A DNA stretch of 64,000 nucleotides from an uncultured Eubacteriales bacterium (GTDB lineage: Bacteria; Bacillota; Clostridia; Oscillospirales; Acutalibacteraceae): contig CAKUMQ010000003.1 in the NCBI GenBank assembly GCA_934667845.1, forward strand, positions 1-64,000. Reading direction: 5' to 3'. Shown in pieces: positions 43,501 to 50,150 of the stretch (positions are counted from its first letter, which is position 1; every line of letters begins with the position of its first letter). Position numbers and translations under genes: made by a program. The notes under the pieces were generated by a model. That model was given only the letters and a program-made list of their open reading frames with translations, was not told the origin of the DNA and searched no databases.

Positions 43501-45826
43501 GCAAAGCGATGAAAATTACGGCTGCACCCTTACCCTTTACCATGGCGATGCCACATTTTTAGATCTGAATAAAGGACGGCTGACGCTTGAAATTCGGGGC
43601 GCCAACGTGACCTATTGCTCAGTTCGCGGAGCGGATGTGACCATAGCGAGCGATATGGATGCATCAGTCTCTGTTTACAGCGGAAGGCTCAGCATTACGG
43701 GAGGTACGTTCACGTCGTATGTTTCGCTGGTCAGCAGTAAGGCGCGTATATCCGGCGGTCAGTTTGCAAGAGTCTATATTGTGAAAAGCGGCGTCCTTGC
43801 CGACTATCTTGAGGGAAACCTGGCTTTCGCCGATAAGGACAGCGGCGACATCGTAAACGGTTATGTGACGGAGCTTACCAATGTCACGGTCGTGCCCCAT
43901 ACGCGGCATGACTGCCGCTGGAATACCGAAACCCACGAAAAGAGCTGTGCCTGCGGCTATGTGGAAATGACCGATAACGATGCACCGGTGATCTCCGGCA
44001 TCGAAAACGGCAAAACTTACTATGGCGCGGCAGAATTCTCCGTGACCGATGCCAACGACTTTACCGTGACGGTGGACGGCAAGGCGGTACAGCTGACACT
44101 GGGCAGCTATATCCTTATGCCGGACAACGAACAGCATACCGTCGTCGCGACCGACGCCGCCGGGAATACGACGAGCGTTACGGTAACCGTAAACAGGCTT
44201 TATAAGGTCACCATGAGCAGGGGAGCGGGGTATACCCTCAGCGGCGATCCGCTTGTCGGCTACGGTCAGGAGTATACTTTCACTTTGGAGATCGCAGAGG
44301 GGTATTCTAAGACGGATAACTTTATGGTCGATGTCAACGGCGCGCCCATGCATTCCGACAACGGCAGCTACACGATCTCTCCCGTGACGAGCGATATTGT
44401 CATCACCGTTTTCGGCGTTGCGGATATCACCCCGCCCACGGCGGAGATCACGGTCGGCACAAGCAAATGGAAAACGTTCCTCAAAAACATCACGTTCGGA
44501 CTGTTTTTCAGGGAGACGCAGACCGTGACGGTGACTGCGGCGGACAACAGCGGCGAGGCGGTAAGGGTGGAATACCTGCTGTCGGCTGAGGAGCTGACCG
44601 AAGCGGAGCTGGACGGCGAGACCTTTATGGCATACACCGCACCGTTCTCTATTGATCCCGACAACGAATATATCATCTATGTCAGACTGACCGATACGGC
44701 AGGAAATACCGCCTATATCTGCTCGACCGGCATTGTGCTGGACGCGGCAAAACCTGTCATCAGCGGAGCGGAAAACGGCAGGACCTATTGCGCGCCGCTG
44801 ACGATCACGGTCACCGAAACCTATATAGATACCGTTACCGTAAACGGCAAGACGGTCACGCTTGACGAAAACAACCGCTTTGTCCTTGCCCCGGCAGACG
44901 TCGGGCAGACGGTCATTGTCAAAGATAAGGCGGGCAATTCAGCCGAAATGACCGTCACGGTAAACGACGGGCATACTTTCGGCGAATGGAGATCAAACGG
45001 CGACGGCACGCATACGCGCAAATGCACCGTTGACGGATGCACTGCGGGCGTGCAAACGGAGGATTGTGCCGACGCCGATAAAAACCACAAATGTGATCGC
45101 TGCGGCGCGGCTTTGAGCGCGTGCGCGGACGCGAACGGGAATCATATCTGCGACATTTGCGGCGAGACGGTTTCCGACCACGCAGACGCGGACAAGGATC
45201 ATATCTGCGACATCTGCGGCAAGACGGTCTCCGACCACGGGGACGCGGACAGGAATCATATCTGCGACATCTGCGGCGAGACAGTTTCCGACCACGCAGA
45301 CGCGGACAGGAATCATATCTGCGACATCTGCGGCGAGACAGTTTCCGACCACGCAGACGCGGACAGGAATCATATCTGCGACATTTGCGGCAAGACGGTC
45401 TCCGACCACGGGGACGCGGACAAAGACCACATCTGTGACACCTGCGACAAGGTGATCAGTGACCACACCGGCGGGAAAGCCACCTGCACCGACAGGGCGG
45501 TGTGTGAGATCTGCGGCAGCGCCTACGGCGAGATCGACGCTGATTGTCATGCCGGGCTTACGCACATTCCCGCCAAGGCGGCGACCGGGATAGCTGCGGG
45601 TCACATCGAATATTGGCACTGCGGCGGCTGCGGCAAGTATTTTGCCGACGCGGCGGCGACAAAGGAAATTGCCGAGGCGGATACCGTGACGGAAAAGCTG
45701 CCGGATTCGCCGAAGACCGGCGAAAACAGCTGCCTTTTCCTGTGGTTCGCGCTGCTGTTTGTCAGCGGCGGCGTGGTGACCGGTGCGGCGGTATCCGGCA
45801 AAAAGAAAAAAGGGGTCGTCCGATAA
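37580..45826 (+). CDS. Giant sortase-anchored surface protein, 2748 residues
   Basis: Signal peptide at 1-26 (KKRMLSVLLTLCMVMSMV, then SAA). Two related N-terminal modules lie at about 43-313 and 317-592; each has KPFES.G.TYT.RAPS and ends in an InlB-like strand set. A right-handed beta-helix spans about 600-1340, with many TINGG and GAGIGG turns. An InlB B-repeat-like unit starts near 1469 (VRFDTNGG, PGYYFAGW). Two Ig-like modules duplicate each other (about 1548-1730 and 2281-2485), both with FGLFF, TVTVTA and LDENNRF. Seven 19-residue Cys/His repeats occupy 2496-2628. The C-terminus has SPKTG (2710-2714), a membrane helix and KKKK, a sortase signal like the class-B sites of Clostridioides difficile. 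It is probably an adhesin or glycan-binding protein; no catalytic site is evident. Confidence 0.88.
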   Translation: MKKRMLSVLLTLCMVMSMVTPLVSAAESGQPTENAGQTQEPLSLEEGETYWFEISDTMVGVYRYYEPFIYVGSVDAYVLNAASAGKAEASEAASVAADSDAPYGYCYDHILFISAKSLGYDTVWSTLDKDGVIFGKPFESGGITYTLRAPSVGSGVSEDGTVTPGNNEWDAIRNKGYIPDIDSFSWGQDSCGEDGSKRAIRKNNTGEWIAAGKEYVPVSPVLEVPGTLTEKDLKVVTLDLNGGYLHSSSGNSPDKMKIVVKAGRYFYAPVSSEMYSGTDLKKNNFHWRDEKGNIYNVGDPVPGDVNTLTAHWTFDEKLSFEPGSTYYFNLSGAGIPGAPNTDLYGGSLDFVPFTYAGTVCSYAQKNSSSAGTDGSRSLLIANYNVTRDVSWDALNEKGFIFGKPFESCGVTYTMRAPSAGTDSYGDETDERGIPLNNEWDTILTKGEIDPASLTRNYIKNWLGLPSWGQDASAGDASMRIYRGGSKADGFAGGSPSSGTGIGYRPVLEIPDGIGADDLRPVTINLNRGKLGDDAGPVRMIVRQGSSFTAPSSKNLTDSEGNPASSDFTWVGDDGNTYAPGSTVPENVRMLAAQWSKGSIVIPPVVYLDENGRTQGCLNYTELTSYFEPDIKNNPFYDLPAGWYVISGDVTVTSRIRLNGDVKFILTDGAHLDAKWGIDLGVGDTFTIYGQTTDAETMGKLTACIPGAIDWSKVPDEEKEEADWYYNFRNYCPGIGMKGYIAVIEGKKRGICRDEGDVIINGGNIKVKAGANASGIGGTRDLRYPHDGIKGGHITINGGIVDASTGSNWVNNLDSGVGIGTDKYELGGSVTVNGGTVIAKGVDCGIGAGEGGNITINGGDVTAIAGVTEGSVGSFWPDGNGIGVWREGTVTINGGNINASTIFSGAGIGGYYADIAIHGGNIEATGRGESDYQPCAGISSGKSLLIDGGVIHAYGKGGAAGIGGTKARKSERYPENTSLLITGGEIHASAEGNAAAIGGTSKLDYGSITIIGNAIKSLTSKYGPCIGASVGQSVGNVTITDADLPLFNCKSTLIGGAPLEEGDKILIQNSRIMSMNEKGTDSGLFVGKNGTLIVENSEVSLPKPRSIKGEDGSSIILGNSGIKTYGIHMRSAGTLKKIEITDCTVVTGNMIGGNAANAFVDDIVIRGCDIRMTDDNYYNSCCIGSGQFASFKSIDIQDSKLHLPITVGVSAIGGGRNPVFKENARIRIANSTVEATSFRYAPAIGAGYQAGGDGMLEIIIENSNVIAKGGTLRSGSSGTYVPGIGKDSYSRGLDVIIRITDSTVESLRHTKQFREEPEDYRIYDGLHEKKLPGIPEENMVFCGSTVNGKRFDHDVDEYGKCRICGKYDLTYCYENGLLRLSGLDDCLFDGSEKKLTRLVHRTDAEVLTVLEEGTDYTLIYKNNVYPYTLSPGDAGFDAAKAPKVTICGTGYYCGKAEHYFAIGGQAQPSYTVRFDTNGGTAIGDKTDVRWTDRVLDNVRSPQRPGYYFAGWMCGETAVHAKTVYADLAGDEGVKSVTLTALWEATGYPCGEIRIDERNAWQRFLNIISFGLFFNYKKTVTVTAWDVSGEDVEVGYFIDDKMYYMEEWEDKTFAPYTGPIGMDADGKYAVYVKITNASGKTTYLSSNGFVIDTTAPVIEGMEAGKTYCEEVTVTVIEENADTVTVDGDPVALDENNRFIVSPANGPVTIVVTDKLGHRAEVTASVYDGHDPDPATNICRRCGVLSAADLKLGDTVTHFGTVIEALKEACKPENSGCTVKIWARNTMLPDGFYADTDAGGFTLDLNGRSLGGYPLNVGGAGRSGKLTVIDSRGNGALGLAVRDGGDVTADGTKDTAYSLAVYGGTLKFTGGHIAAEMCGLYNGVKLTDLLPEGYAYRRYDGIGTEFSENSWVPLADAENRTGWAAAGQHDLAIVKCEHAGMDEDNNCLYCGLKIAAVVTRSGVFKGYTDIHAAISDAQSDENYGCTLTLYHGDATFLDLNKGRLTLEIRGANVTYCSVRGADVTIASDMDASVSVYSGRLSITGGTFTSYVSLVSSKARISGGQFARVYIVKSGVLADYLEGNLAFADKDSGDIVNGYVTELTNVTVVPHTRHDCRWNTETHEKSCACGYVEMTDNDAPVISGIENGKTYYGAAEFSVTDANDFTVTVDGKAVQLTLGSYILMPDNEQHTVVATDAAGNTTSVTVTVNRLYKVTMSRGAGYTLSGDPLVGYGQEYTFTLEIAEGYSKTDNFMVDVNGAPMHSDNGSYTISPVTSDIVITVFGVADITPPTAEITVGTSKWKTFLKNITFGLFFRETQTVTVTAADNSGEAVRVEYLLSAEELTEAELDGETFMAYTAPFSIDPDNEYIIYVRLTDTAGNTAYICSTGIVLDAAKPVISGAENGRTYCAPLTITVTETYIDTVTVNGKTVTLDENNRFVLAPADVGQTVIVKDKAGNSAEMTVTVNDGHTFGEWRSNGDGTHTRKCTVDGCTAGVQTEDCADADKNHKCDRCGAALSACADANGNHICDICGETVSDHADADKDHICDICGKTVSDHGDADRNHICDICGETVSDHADADRNHICDICGETVSDHADADRNHICDICGKTVSDHGDADKDHICDTCDKVISDHTGGKATCTDRAVCEICGSAYGEIDADCHAGLTHIPAKAATGIAAGHIEYWHCGGCGKYFADAAATKEIAEADTVTEKLPDSPKTGENSCLFLWFALLFVSGGVVTGAAVSGKKKKGVVR
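45065..45463 (+). repeat. Seven tandem 57-bp repeats coding Cys/His units
   Basis: Each unit codes 19 residues of pattern (C/H)(A/G)DAD..H.CD.CG..(V/L)S. Units 3 and 4 differ by only two bases, and unit 5 by a few more, which indicates recent duplication; the outer units are more diverged. Each unit supplies up to two Cys and two His/Cys ligands, which could hold one metal ion (inference). Confidence 0.9.
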
Positions 45827-45925
45827 ACCGGTATACGCATAAGATCATTTGGGGGAGACGCGTCCCGGAATTTTTTGCTGCTGAACCGGAAAGATAAACA
45901 AACGGCGCTTTTTGGCGGCAGATCC

Positions 45926-45959
45926 GAACGGCTGGCTTTATGCCAGCCGTTCTTTTTTT
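45926..45959 (+). terminator. Rho-independent terminator of the giant gene
   Basis: GAACGGCTGGC (45926-45936), a five-base loop, a perfect complement (45942-45952) and seven T. Confidence 0.93.
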
Positions 45960-45969
45960 ATTCTTTTTT

Positions 45970-45994
45970 AACCCCGACACAGGTTGTCGGGGTT
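45970..45994. other. Stem-loop before the lysis cassette
   Basis: AACCCCGACA (45970-45979) pairs perfectly with TGTCGGGGTT (45985-45994) around a five-base loop. It follows a run of T, so on the minus strand it has an A-rich downstream. It may be a second terminator that insulates the cassette; no clear promoter was seen between it and 46035. Confidence 0.5.
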
Positions 45995-46034
45995 ACGGTC
46001 TATCCTTTAGCTGCGGTCGGGAAAGGAGGGCAGA

Positions 46035-46322
46035 ATGGAAAATGAAGTGATCATGGAAAGTCACGAGCAGAGGATCAAGACTCTGGAGCGTGAGATGAGT
46101 GCGATGAAAGAGGTACAGGCGGAGATCCGTTCCATGAACGAGACGCTGGTGACTCTTGCCAACGAAATGAAACATACAAACGAGCATTTGGCCAGACACG
46201 AACGGAAGATCGAAGAAATCGACGCCGCTCCCGGACGGCGGCTGCAGCAGATCGTTACGGCGATCATTGCGGCGCTGGCGGGCGGACTGATCTCGCCGTG
46301 GATCGGTAAATGGCTGGTTTGA
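46035..46322 (+). CDS. XhlA-like phage lysis accessory protein
   Basis: 95 residues: an N-terminal coiled coil (about 8-65, heptads of RIKTLEREMSAMKE) and a C-terminal membrane helix (about 70-92, QIVTAIIAALAGGLISPWIG). This is the layout of haemolysin XhlA-type proteins encoded before holins in Bacillus PBSX and many clostridial prophages. GGGAAAGGAGG precedes the ATG. It is the first gene of a holin-endolysin cassette. Confidence 0.75.
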   Translation: MENEVIMESHEQRIKTLEREMSAMKEVQAEIRSMNETLVTLANEMKHTNEHLARHERKIEEIDAAPGRRLQQIVTAIIAALAGGLISPWIGKWLV

Positions 46323-46337
46323 GAAAGGATGATGTCC

Positions 46338-46625
46338 ATGAATTTTCAGGCGTATATCAAAACGGAATTGCTGATCCTGATCCCGGTGCTGTATGTTCTC
46401 GGTATCGGGCTGAAGAAAAGCCGACTGCGCAATAAATATATTCCCGCTGTGCTCGGCATTTTTGCGGTGGTGCTGTCGGCGGTCTGGGTGTTTGCCACAA
46501 CGCCGGTGTCCGGTCCGCAGGAGATCGCTGCCGCAGTATTTACCGCTGTGACGCAGGGCGTTCTGACTGCCGGGGCAAGCGTGTATGCCAATCAGCTGTA
46601 TACGCAGACCAAAAAGGAGGAATGA
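46338..46625 (+). CDS. Phage-type holin
   Basis: 95 residues with three hydrophobic segments (about 8-25, 36-55 and 60-85) and a charged C-terminus (YTQTKKEE). The pattern KTELLILIPVLYVLG, then basic KKSRLRNKYIP, then ILGIFAV-type helices is typical of clostridial prophage holins. Of three in-frame ATGs the third (46338) is best placed after AAAGGA. The stop is three bases before the amidase start, which also carries the AAAAAGGAGG of the next gene. Confidence 0.8.
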   Translation: MNFQAYIKTELLILIPVLYVLGIGLKKSRLRNKYIPAVLGIFAVVLSAVWVFATTPVSGPQEIAAAVFTAVTQGVLTAGASVYANQLYTQTKKEE

Positions 46626-46628
46626 GCG

Positions 46629-47684
46629 GTGACTGACATTATCAAAGCGCATGCGGTGAAGAATCTCTGTTATATTGCCGCGCGGAAAATGGTGCCGAAA
46701 GGCATCGTGGTTCACTCTACCGGCGCAAACAACCCTTATCTGAAGCGCTATGTGGACGCACCGGCAGAGGTCGGGAAAAACACATACGGAAATCACTGGA
46801 ACGTGGCGAAGCCGGGCGGGAACAAGGTCTGTGTCCATGCGTTTATCGGATATGATAAGCAGCGCCGCGTCCGCGTGGCGGAAATTCTGCCGCTGAACAT
46901 TTGCTGTTGGGGCGTGGGCAGCGGCAGAAAGGGGAGCTACAACTATGCGCCCGCTTACATCCAGTTTGAGATCTGCGAGGACAGCCGCAAAGACCGCGCC
47001 TATTATCAGAAAGCGTTTGCCGTCGCGGCGGAATACTGCGCTATGCTCTGCCGCCGGTACGGCTTCGGTACGGATAAGATCGTCGGTCACTGCGAGGCGT
47101 ATCGGCTGGGCTACGGCAGCAATCACGGCGACCCCGAGCACTGGATGAAGCTGCACGGGGAGACTATGGAAGACTTCCGGAAGCGCGTTGCCGCCCTGCT
47201 GAAAAGCAGCGAGCCGCAAAAACCCCTGCCGTCCGGCGAAACCCGCACGGTGGAAAAGGGCGACCTGGTCTCTCTTGCCGCCGATGCGGTATATTACAGC
47301 GGCAAAGCCGTGCCCGCATGGGTCAGGGCGCAGAATTGGATCGTCAAAAGCGCGCCGGCCGGCGACCGCGTGGTGATCGACCGGAATGAAAAGGGCGACC
47401 ATGCCATTTGCAGTCCCGTTCACCGCCGGTATCTGACGGTAGTGAAAAAGGCGCAGACGATCCCGGCCAAGGCGGGGAGTGCCTGCCCGTACAGGGTGAA
47501 GGTGACTGCCGACTGCCTGGTGATCCGCAAAGGCGCCGGAACCGATACCGCCGCTGTGGGAAAGATCACCGACCACGGGGTATACACCGTTGTGGAGGAG
47601 AAAAACGGAGCCGGCGCGATCCGGTGGGGAAGACTGAAGTCCGGTGCGGGATGGATCCCGCTTGACGGAGTAAAGAAACGATAA
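46629..47684 (+). CDS. N-acetylmuramoyl-L-alanine amidase (endolysin)
   Basis: 351 residues starting with GTG. Residues about 20-190 are an Amidase_2/PGRP domain that cleaves peptidoglycan between MurNAc and L-Ala: KGIVVHSTGANNP carries the first zinc His, YIQFEICED the catalytic acidic residue, and VGHCEAYRLGYGSNHGDPEHW the second His and final zinc ligand. About 205-345 hold two SH3-like wall-binding segments (TVEKGDLVSLAADAVYYSGK and YRVKVTADCLVIRKGAG). There is no signal peptide, so export would depend on the neighbouring holin, as for phage endolysins. Confidence 0.92.
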   Translation: MTDIIKAHAVKNLCYIAARKMVPKGIVVHSTGANNPYLKRYVDAPAEVGKNTYGNHWNVAKPGGNKVCVHAFIGYDKQRRVRVAEILPLNICCWGVGSGRKGSYNYAPAYIQFEICEDSRKDRAYYQKAFAVAAEYCAMLCRRYGFGTDKIVGHCEAYRLGYGSNHGDPEHWMKLHGETMEDFRKRVAALLKSSEPQKPLPSGETRTVEKGDLVSLAADAVYYSGKAVPAWVRAQNWIVKSAPAGDRVVIDRNEKGDHAICSPVHRRYLTVVKKAQTIPAKAGSACPYRVKVTADCLVIRKGAGTDTAAVGKITDHGVYTVVEEKNGAGAIRWGRLKSGAGWIPLDGVKKR

Positions 47685-47722
47685 AAAGCGCGCTTTCGGC
47701 GCCTTGGCAAAGGAGAGAAAAT

Positions 47723-48628
47723 ATGTTGTCAGCGACTTTGTTTGTGATCTTTTTTTCGGCGATGACCGCCGGTATGTTGATGGGATGGGGGCTTATGCTG
47801 TGCGGAAAGGAAAAACCGACGGCGGCAGCTGCCGACGACCGCCCGCCGGAATTTTTTATCACCGGCGACAGGCACCGCCGTTTTGCCGATGTAAAACGGT
47901 TCTGCCGTGACCGGCACACGCGCCGCAGGGATGTGCTCATCATTCTCGGCGATACCGGCTTCAATTATTACGGGGATCACCGTGACGATAAGCTCAAAAA
48001 AGCGGTGTCAAAGCTGGAGATCACCCTGTTCTGTCTGCACGGAAACAAGGAAAACCGTCCGCAGAACGTGGGGACATACGGCATACGCAGCTTTTGCGGT
48101 GGAAAGGTATATTATGAGCCGAAGTATCCGCATCTGCTTTTTGCCGTCGACGGCGAGGTGTATTGCTTCGGAGGGAAAAAGTATATGACCGTCGGCGGTG
48201 CGCACAGCGTGGATAAAATGCGCTGTCTTGAGAAAGGGCTGCCGTTTTGGGAGGATGAAATGCCCGATGACAGCGTCAAAGCGCAAGCGGAAGCCCGTTT
48301 GGCAAAGGAGCATAACCGAATCTACGGCATGCTGACCCACACCTGCCCGATCCGGTATCTGCCTACAGAGATGTTTTTCTCGACCCGTCAAAACGCGGCG
48401 CAAAAACGGAAGCCGGGAAAGAAAGCGGACAAAAAGGCGTTTGAACCAGATATTGACCGCTCAACGGAGGAATGGCTCGGACAGCTGGAAAGCCGTCTGT
48501 TATATACCGTCTGGTATTGCGGGCACTATCATGTCGACAAACCGATCGATAAAATACGCATGATGTACCGCGAGATCCGCCCGCTGTACGAACCGGAATA
48601 CGGCGGATCGCTGATCCGATCGGAGTAA
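47723..48628 (+). CDS. Membrane-anchored metallophosphoesterase
   Basis: 301 residues: an N-terminal membrane helix (about 3-27) and a calcineurin-like phosphoesterase domain. Metal-binding motifs are TGDRHRRF (DxH), ILGDTGFNYYGD (GD), LHGNKENR (GN.E, with Lys in place of the usual His), LTHTCP and WYCGHYHVDK (GHxH). The GNKE variant removes the His that usually assists catalysis, so activity may be altered. It follows the endolysin by 38 bases with its own GGAGAG site and is probably co-transcribed with the lysis cassette. The substrate is unknown. Confidence 0.85.
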   Translation: MLSATLFVIFFSAMTAGMLMGWGLMLCGKEKPTAAAADDRPPEFFITGDRHRRFADVKRFCRDRHTRRRDVLIILGDTGFNYYGDHRDDKLKKAVSKLEITLFCLHGNKENRPQNVGTYGIRSFCGGKVYYEPKYPHLLFAVDGEVYCFGGKKYMTVGGAHSVDKMRCLEKGLPFWEDEMPDDSVKAQAEARLAKEHNRIYGMLTHTCPIRYLPTEMFFSTRQNAAQKRKPGKKADKKAFEPDIDRSTEEWLGQLESRLLYTVWYCGHYHVDKPIDKIRMMYREIRPLYEPEYGGSLIRSE

Positions 48629-48642
48629 AGCCAATAAAAAAT

Positions 48643-48680
48643 GCGACGTCCCCTGCCGTATCCTGTGGCAGGGGCGCCGC
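48643..48680. terminator. Terminator between convergent genes
   Basis: GCGACGTCCCCTGCC (48643-48657) pairs with GGCAGGGGCGCCGC (48667-48680) with one bulge and one mismatch. A second small stem and TTTTTATTTT follow at about 48690-48722. It lies between the metallophosphoesterase and the GntR/LacI gene. Confidence 0.6.
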
Positions 48681-48715
48681 ACTATCGGTTCCGACGGTGT
48701 CTGTCGGGATCGTTT

Positions 48716-49834
48716 TTATTTTCGGGGTGCGCTCGACGCGCGGGCAATCACATGGGGAGGGAGATACAGCCGTGACGTGCCGGGTTCCCGTCGGCTCAGG
48801 CACAGGCGGGCGGCGTGATAGCCGATGTCGTAAAACGGCTGTTCCATGGTGCTGATCCCCATGACTGCCGTTTCGGGAAGATCGTCAAACCCGATGATTG
48901 CCACTTCTTCCGGAATGGCGATATTTTGCTGTCGGCAATAGTTGTATACCTCGATGGCGGCGACGTCGTTGGAGCAGAAAATGGCATCGGGCGGTTCGGG
49001 CAGACTGCGCAGATAGGTCAGAATGTGGCCGATCTTCTCCTTGTAGGGCTCGTCGGGACTGCCGATGCTGTGGGAATTGTGAAGCGGATAGGGGTAGGCG
49101 TCGGAGTAAAAAGAGCAGAAGTATTCCGGCCGAACGGGAAGTTCCGCTTCCTGCAAGGCATAAATGTATCCCTGAAGCCGCTCGTAGACGGAGGCGACCG
49201 AGCTGTCATTGTACAGCGCAGCAATACGGGTATAGCCGTTGTCCAGCAGATGGCGTGCGGCCAGATACCCGCCCATTGTGTGGTCGCAGGCGACCAGATT
49301 GGCAGATAGGCCGTTGGGCAGCAGATCAAGAAAGGTAATATTCAGCCCCTTGCGGATCAGAGAGTAGTAATACATGCAGTTTTGATTGCCTATTGTATGG
49401 GGCGAGAGGATGACCGAGCGCAGCCCATCCGCCATAAGCGCGGCTACGGTATCGCGTTCCGCGGTCGGATCCTCTATGCAGTAACGGATCGTTAAGTAGT
49501 GGTTGCGGGATTTCAGATAGGCTTCCGCACCGCGAATGGATTCCAGAAAGCGGGAGGAGCTCTTTTGCTCGCTCACCACGAAGGGGATAATGCGGTTGGC
49601 ACCGCCTGAGTCCTCGCCGAACTGCACAAACGATCCGCTGCCTTTGACCCGCGTGATGATCCCCTCGCTGACCAATTCGGAAAGCGCGGCGTTGACCGGT
49701 ACACGGCTGATCCCAAACCGTTCGCAAAGTTCCTTTTCGGTCGGGAGTCTGCCATCGTCGTCGTATTGCTTTTGGGCAATAAGTGTCAGAAGATAGTCCC
49801 GCACACGGGTGGTCTTATTGTTTTTCTCAGCCAT
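48716..49834 (-). CDS. GntR-LacI type transcriptional regulator (AraR-like)
   Basis: 372 residues. The N-terminal winged helix of GntR type (about 8-75: LPTEKELCERFGISRVPVNAAL, split here as the two helices, and RVKGSGSFV as the wing) is joined to a periplasmic-binding-protein-like sugar sensor of LacI type (about 85-365: VILSPHT, VACDHTMGGYLAARHLLDNGY, DAIFCSNDVAAIEVYNY, VAIIGFDDLPE). This combination is that of AraR in Bacillus, an arabinose-responsive repressor. The gene diverges from the carbohydrate-uptake operon starting at 50151 and is its probable repressor. The inducer is unknown. Confidence 0.93.
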   Translation of the reverse strand: MAEKNNKTTRVRDYLLTLIAQKQYDDDGRLPTEKELCERFGISRVPVNAALSELVSEGIITRVKGSGSFVQFGEDSGGANRIIPFVVSEQKSSSRFLESIRGAEAYLKSRNHYLTIRYCIEDPTAERDTVAALMADGLRSVILSPHTIGNQNCMYYYSLIRKGLNITFLDLLPNGLSANLVACDHTMGGYLAARHLLDNGYTRIAALYNDSSVASVYERLQGYIYALQEAELPVRPEYFCSFYSDAYPYPLHNSHSIGSPDEPYKEKIGHILTYLRSLPEPPDAIFCSNDVAAIEVYNYCRQQNIAIPEEVAIIGFDDLPETAVMGISTMEQPFYDIGYHAARLCLSRREPGTSRLYLPPHVIARASSAPRK

Positions 49835-49874
49835 GGTGTCCTCTCCTTTAAATATATGACAAATACATTGCGAA

Positions 49875-49887
49875 AATATTACATATT
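49875..49887. promoter_or_regulatory. Operator candidate, copy 1
   Basis: AATATTACATATT, 41 bases before the regulator gene. It is the exact inverse complement of copy 3 and close to copy 2. Its place near the regulator start suggests self-control. Confidence 0.5.
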
Positions 49888-49940
49888 AAAACAACGGAAG
49901 AAATAATCCAAATATTTTTTCTGAAAGCGCAAGTTTTTAT

Positions 49941-49969
49941 TTGACAAAATCACAACCTCGTGCTATTAT
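49941..49969 (+). promoter_or_regulatory. Strong promoter of the carbohydrate-uptake operon
   Basis: Perfect TTGACA (49941-49946), 17-base spacer, TATTAT (49964-49969) with TG one base upstream of the -10. The leader is about 175 bases long. Confidence 0.8.
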
Positions 49970-49971
49970 AT

Positions 49972-49990
49972 GAACGTACAAAACACGTTC
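49972..49990. promoter_or_regulatory. Inverted repeat at the transcription start
   Basis: GAACGT-acaaaac-ACGTTC, directly after the -10. The contained ACGTACAA resembles half of the AraR operator. It is a second possible binding site for the regulator or for another protein. Confidence 0.4.
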
Positions 49991-50010
49991 TCCAAGCGAA
50001 AAAGTGGAAT

Positions 50011-50023
50011 AATATTACAAATT
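50011..50023. promoter_or_regulatory. Operator candidate, copy 2
   Basis: AATATTACAAATT, inside the larger dyad GAATAAT-attacaa-ATTATTC (50007-50027). It differs from copy 1 at one base. Confidence 0.5.
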
Positions 50024-50029
50024 ATTCTG

Positions 50030-50042
50030 AATATGTAATATT
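50030..50042. promoter_or_regulatory. Operator candidate, copy 3
   Basis: AATATGTAATATT, within the perfect palindrome GAATAT-gta-ATATTC (50029-50043). Copies 2 and 3 are centred 19 bases apart, just under two helical turns, and lie 40-75 bases downstream of the promoter start, suited to roadblock repression or looping to copy 1. A further dyad CTTCCG...CGGAAG (50043-50062) follows, then no other feature up to the gene start. Confidence 0.5.
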
Positions 50043-50150
50043 CTTCCGGCGGTAAACGGAAGAGACAACGTGTACTTTATCATTATAGCGGATGCAACTT
50101 GGATTTGCAATGTTTTTCTGTAATGTTTGTCATTTCGCCGAGGTGAGAAC

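Noticed and set aside
45065..45463. Possible CRISPR array
   Set aside because: The repeats are contiguous 57-bp units in frame within a long gene, with no unique spacers.
46035..48628. Intact prophage
   Set aside because: Only lysis genes are present; no structural, replication or integration genes and no attachment-site repeats were seen nearby.
48643..48720. tRNA-like folded segment after the metallophosphoesterase
   Set aside because: The stems fit a terminator; there is no anticodon arm, T-loop sequence or acceptor pattern.
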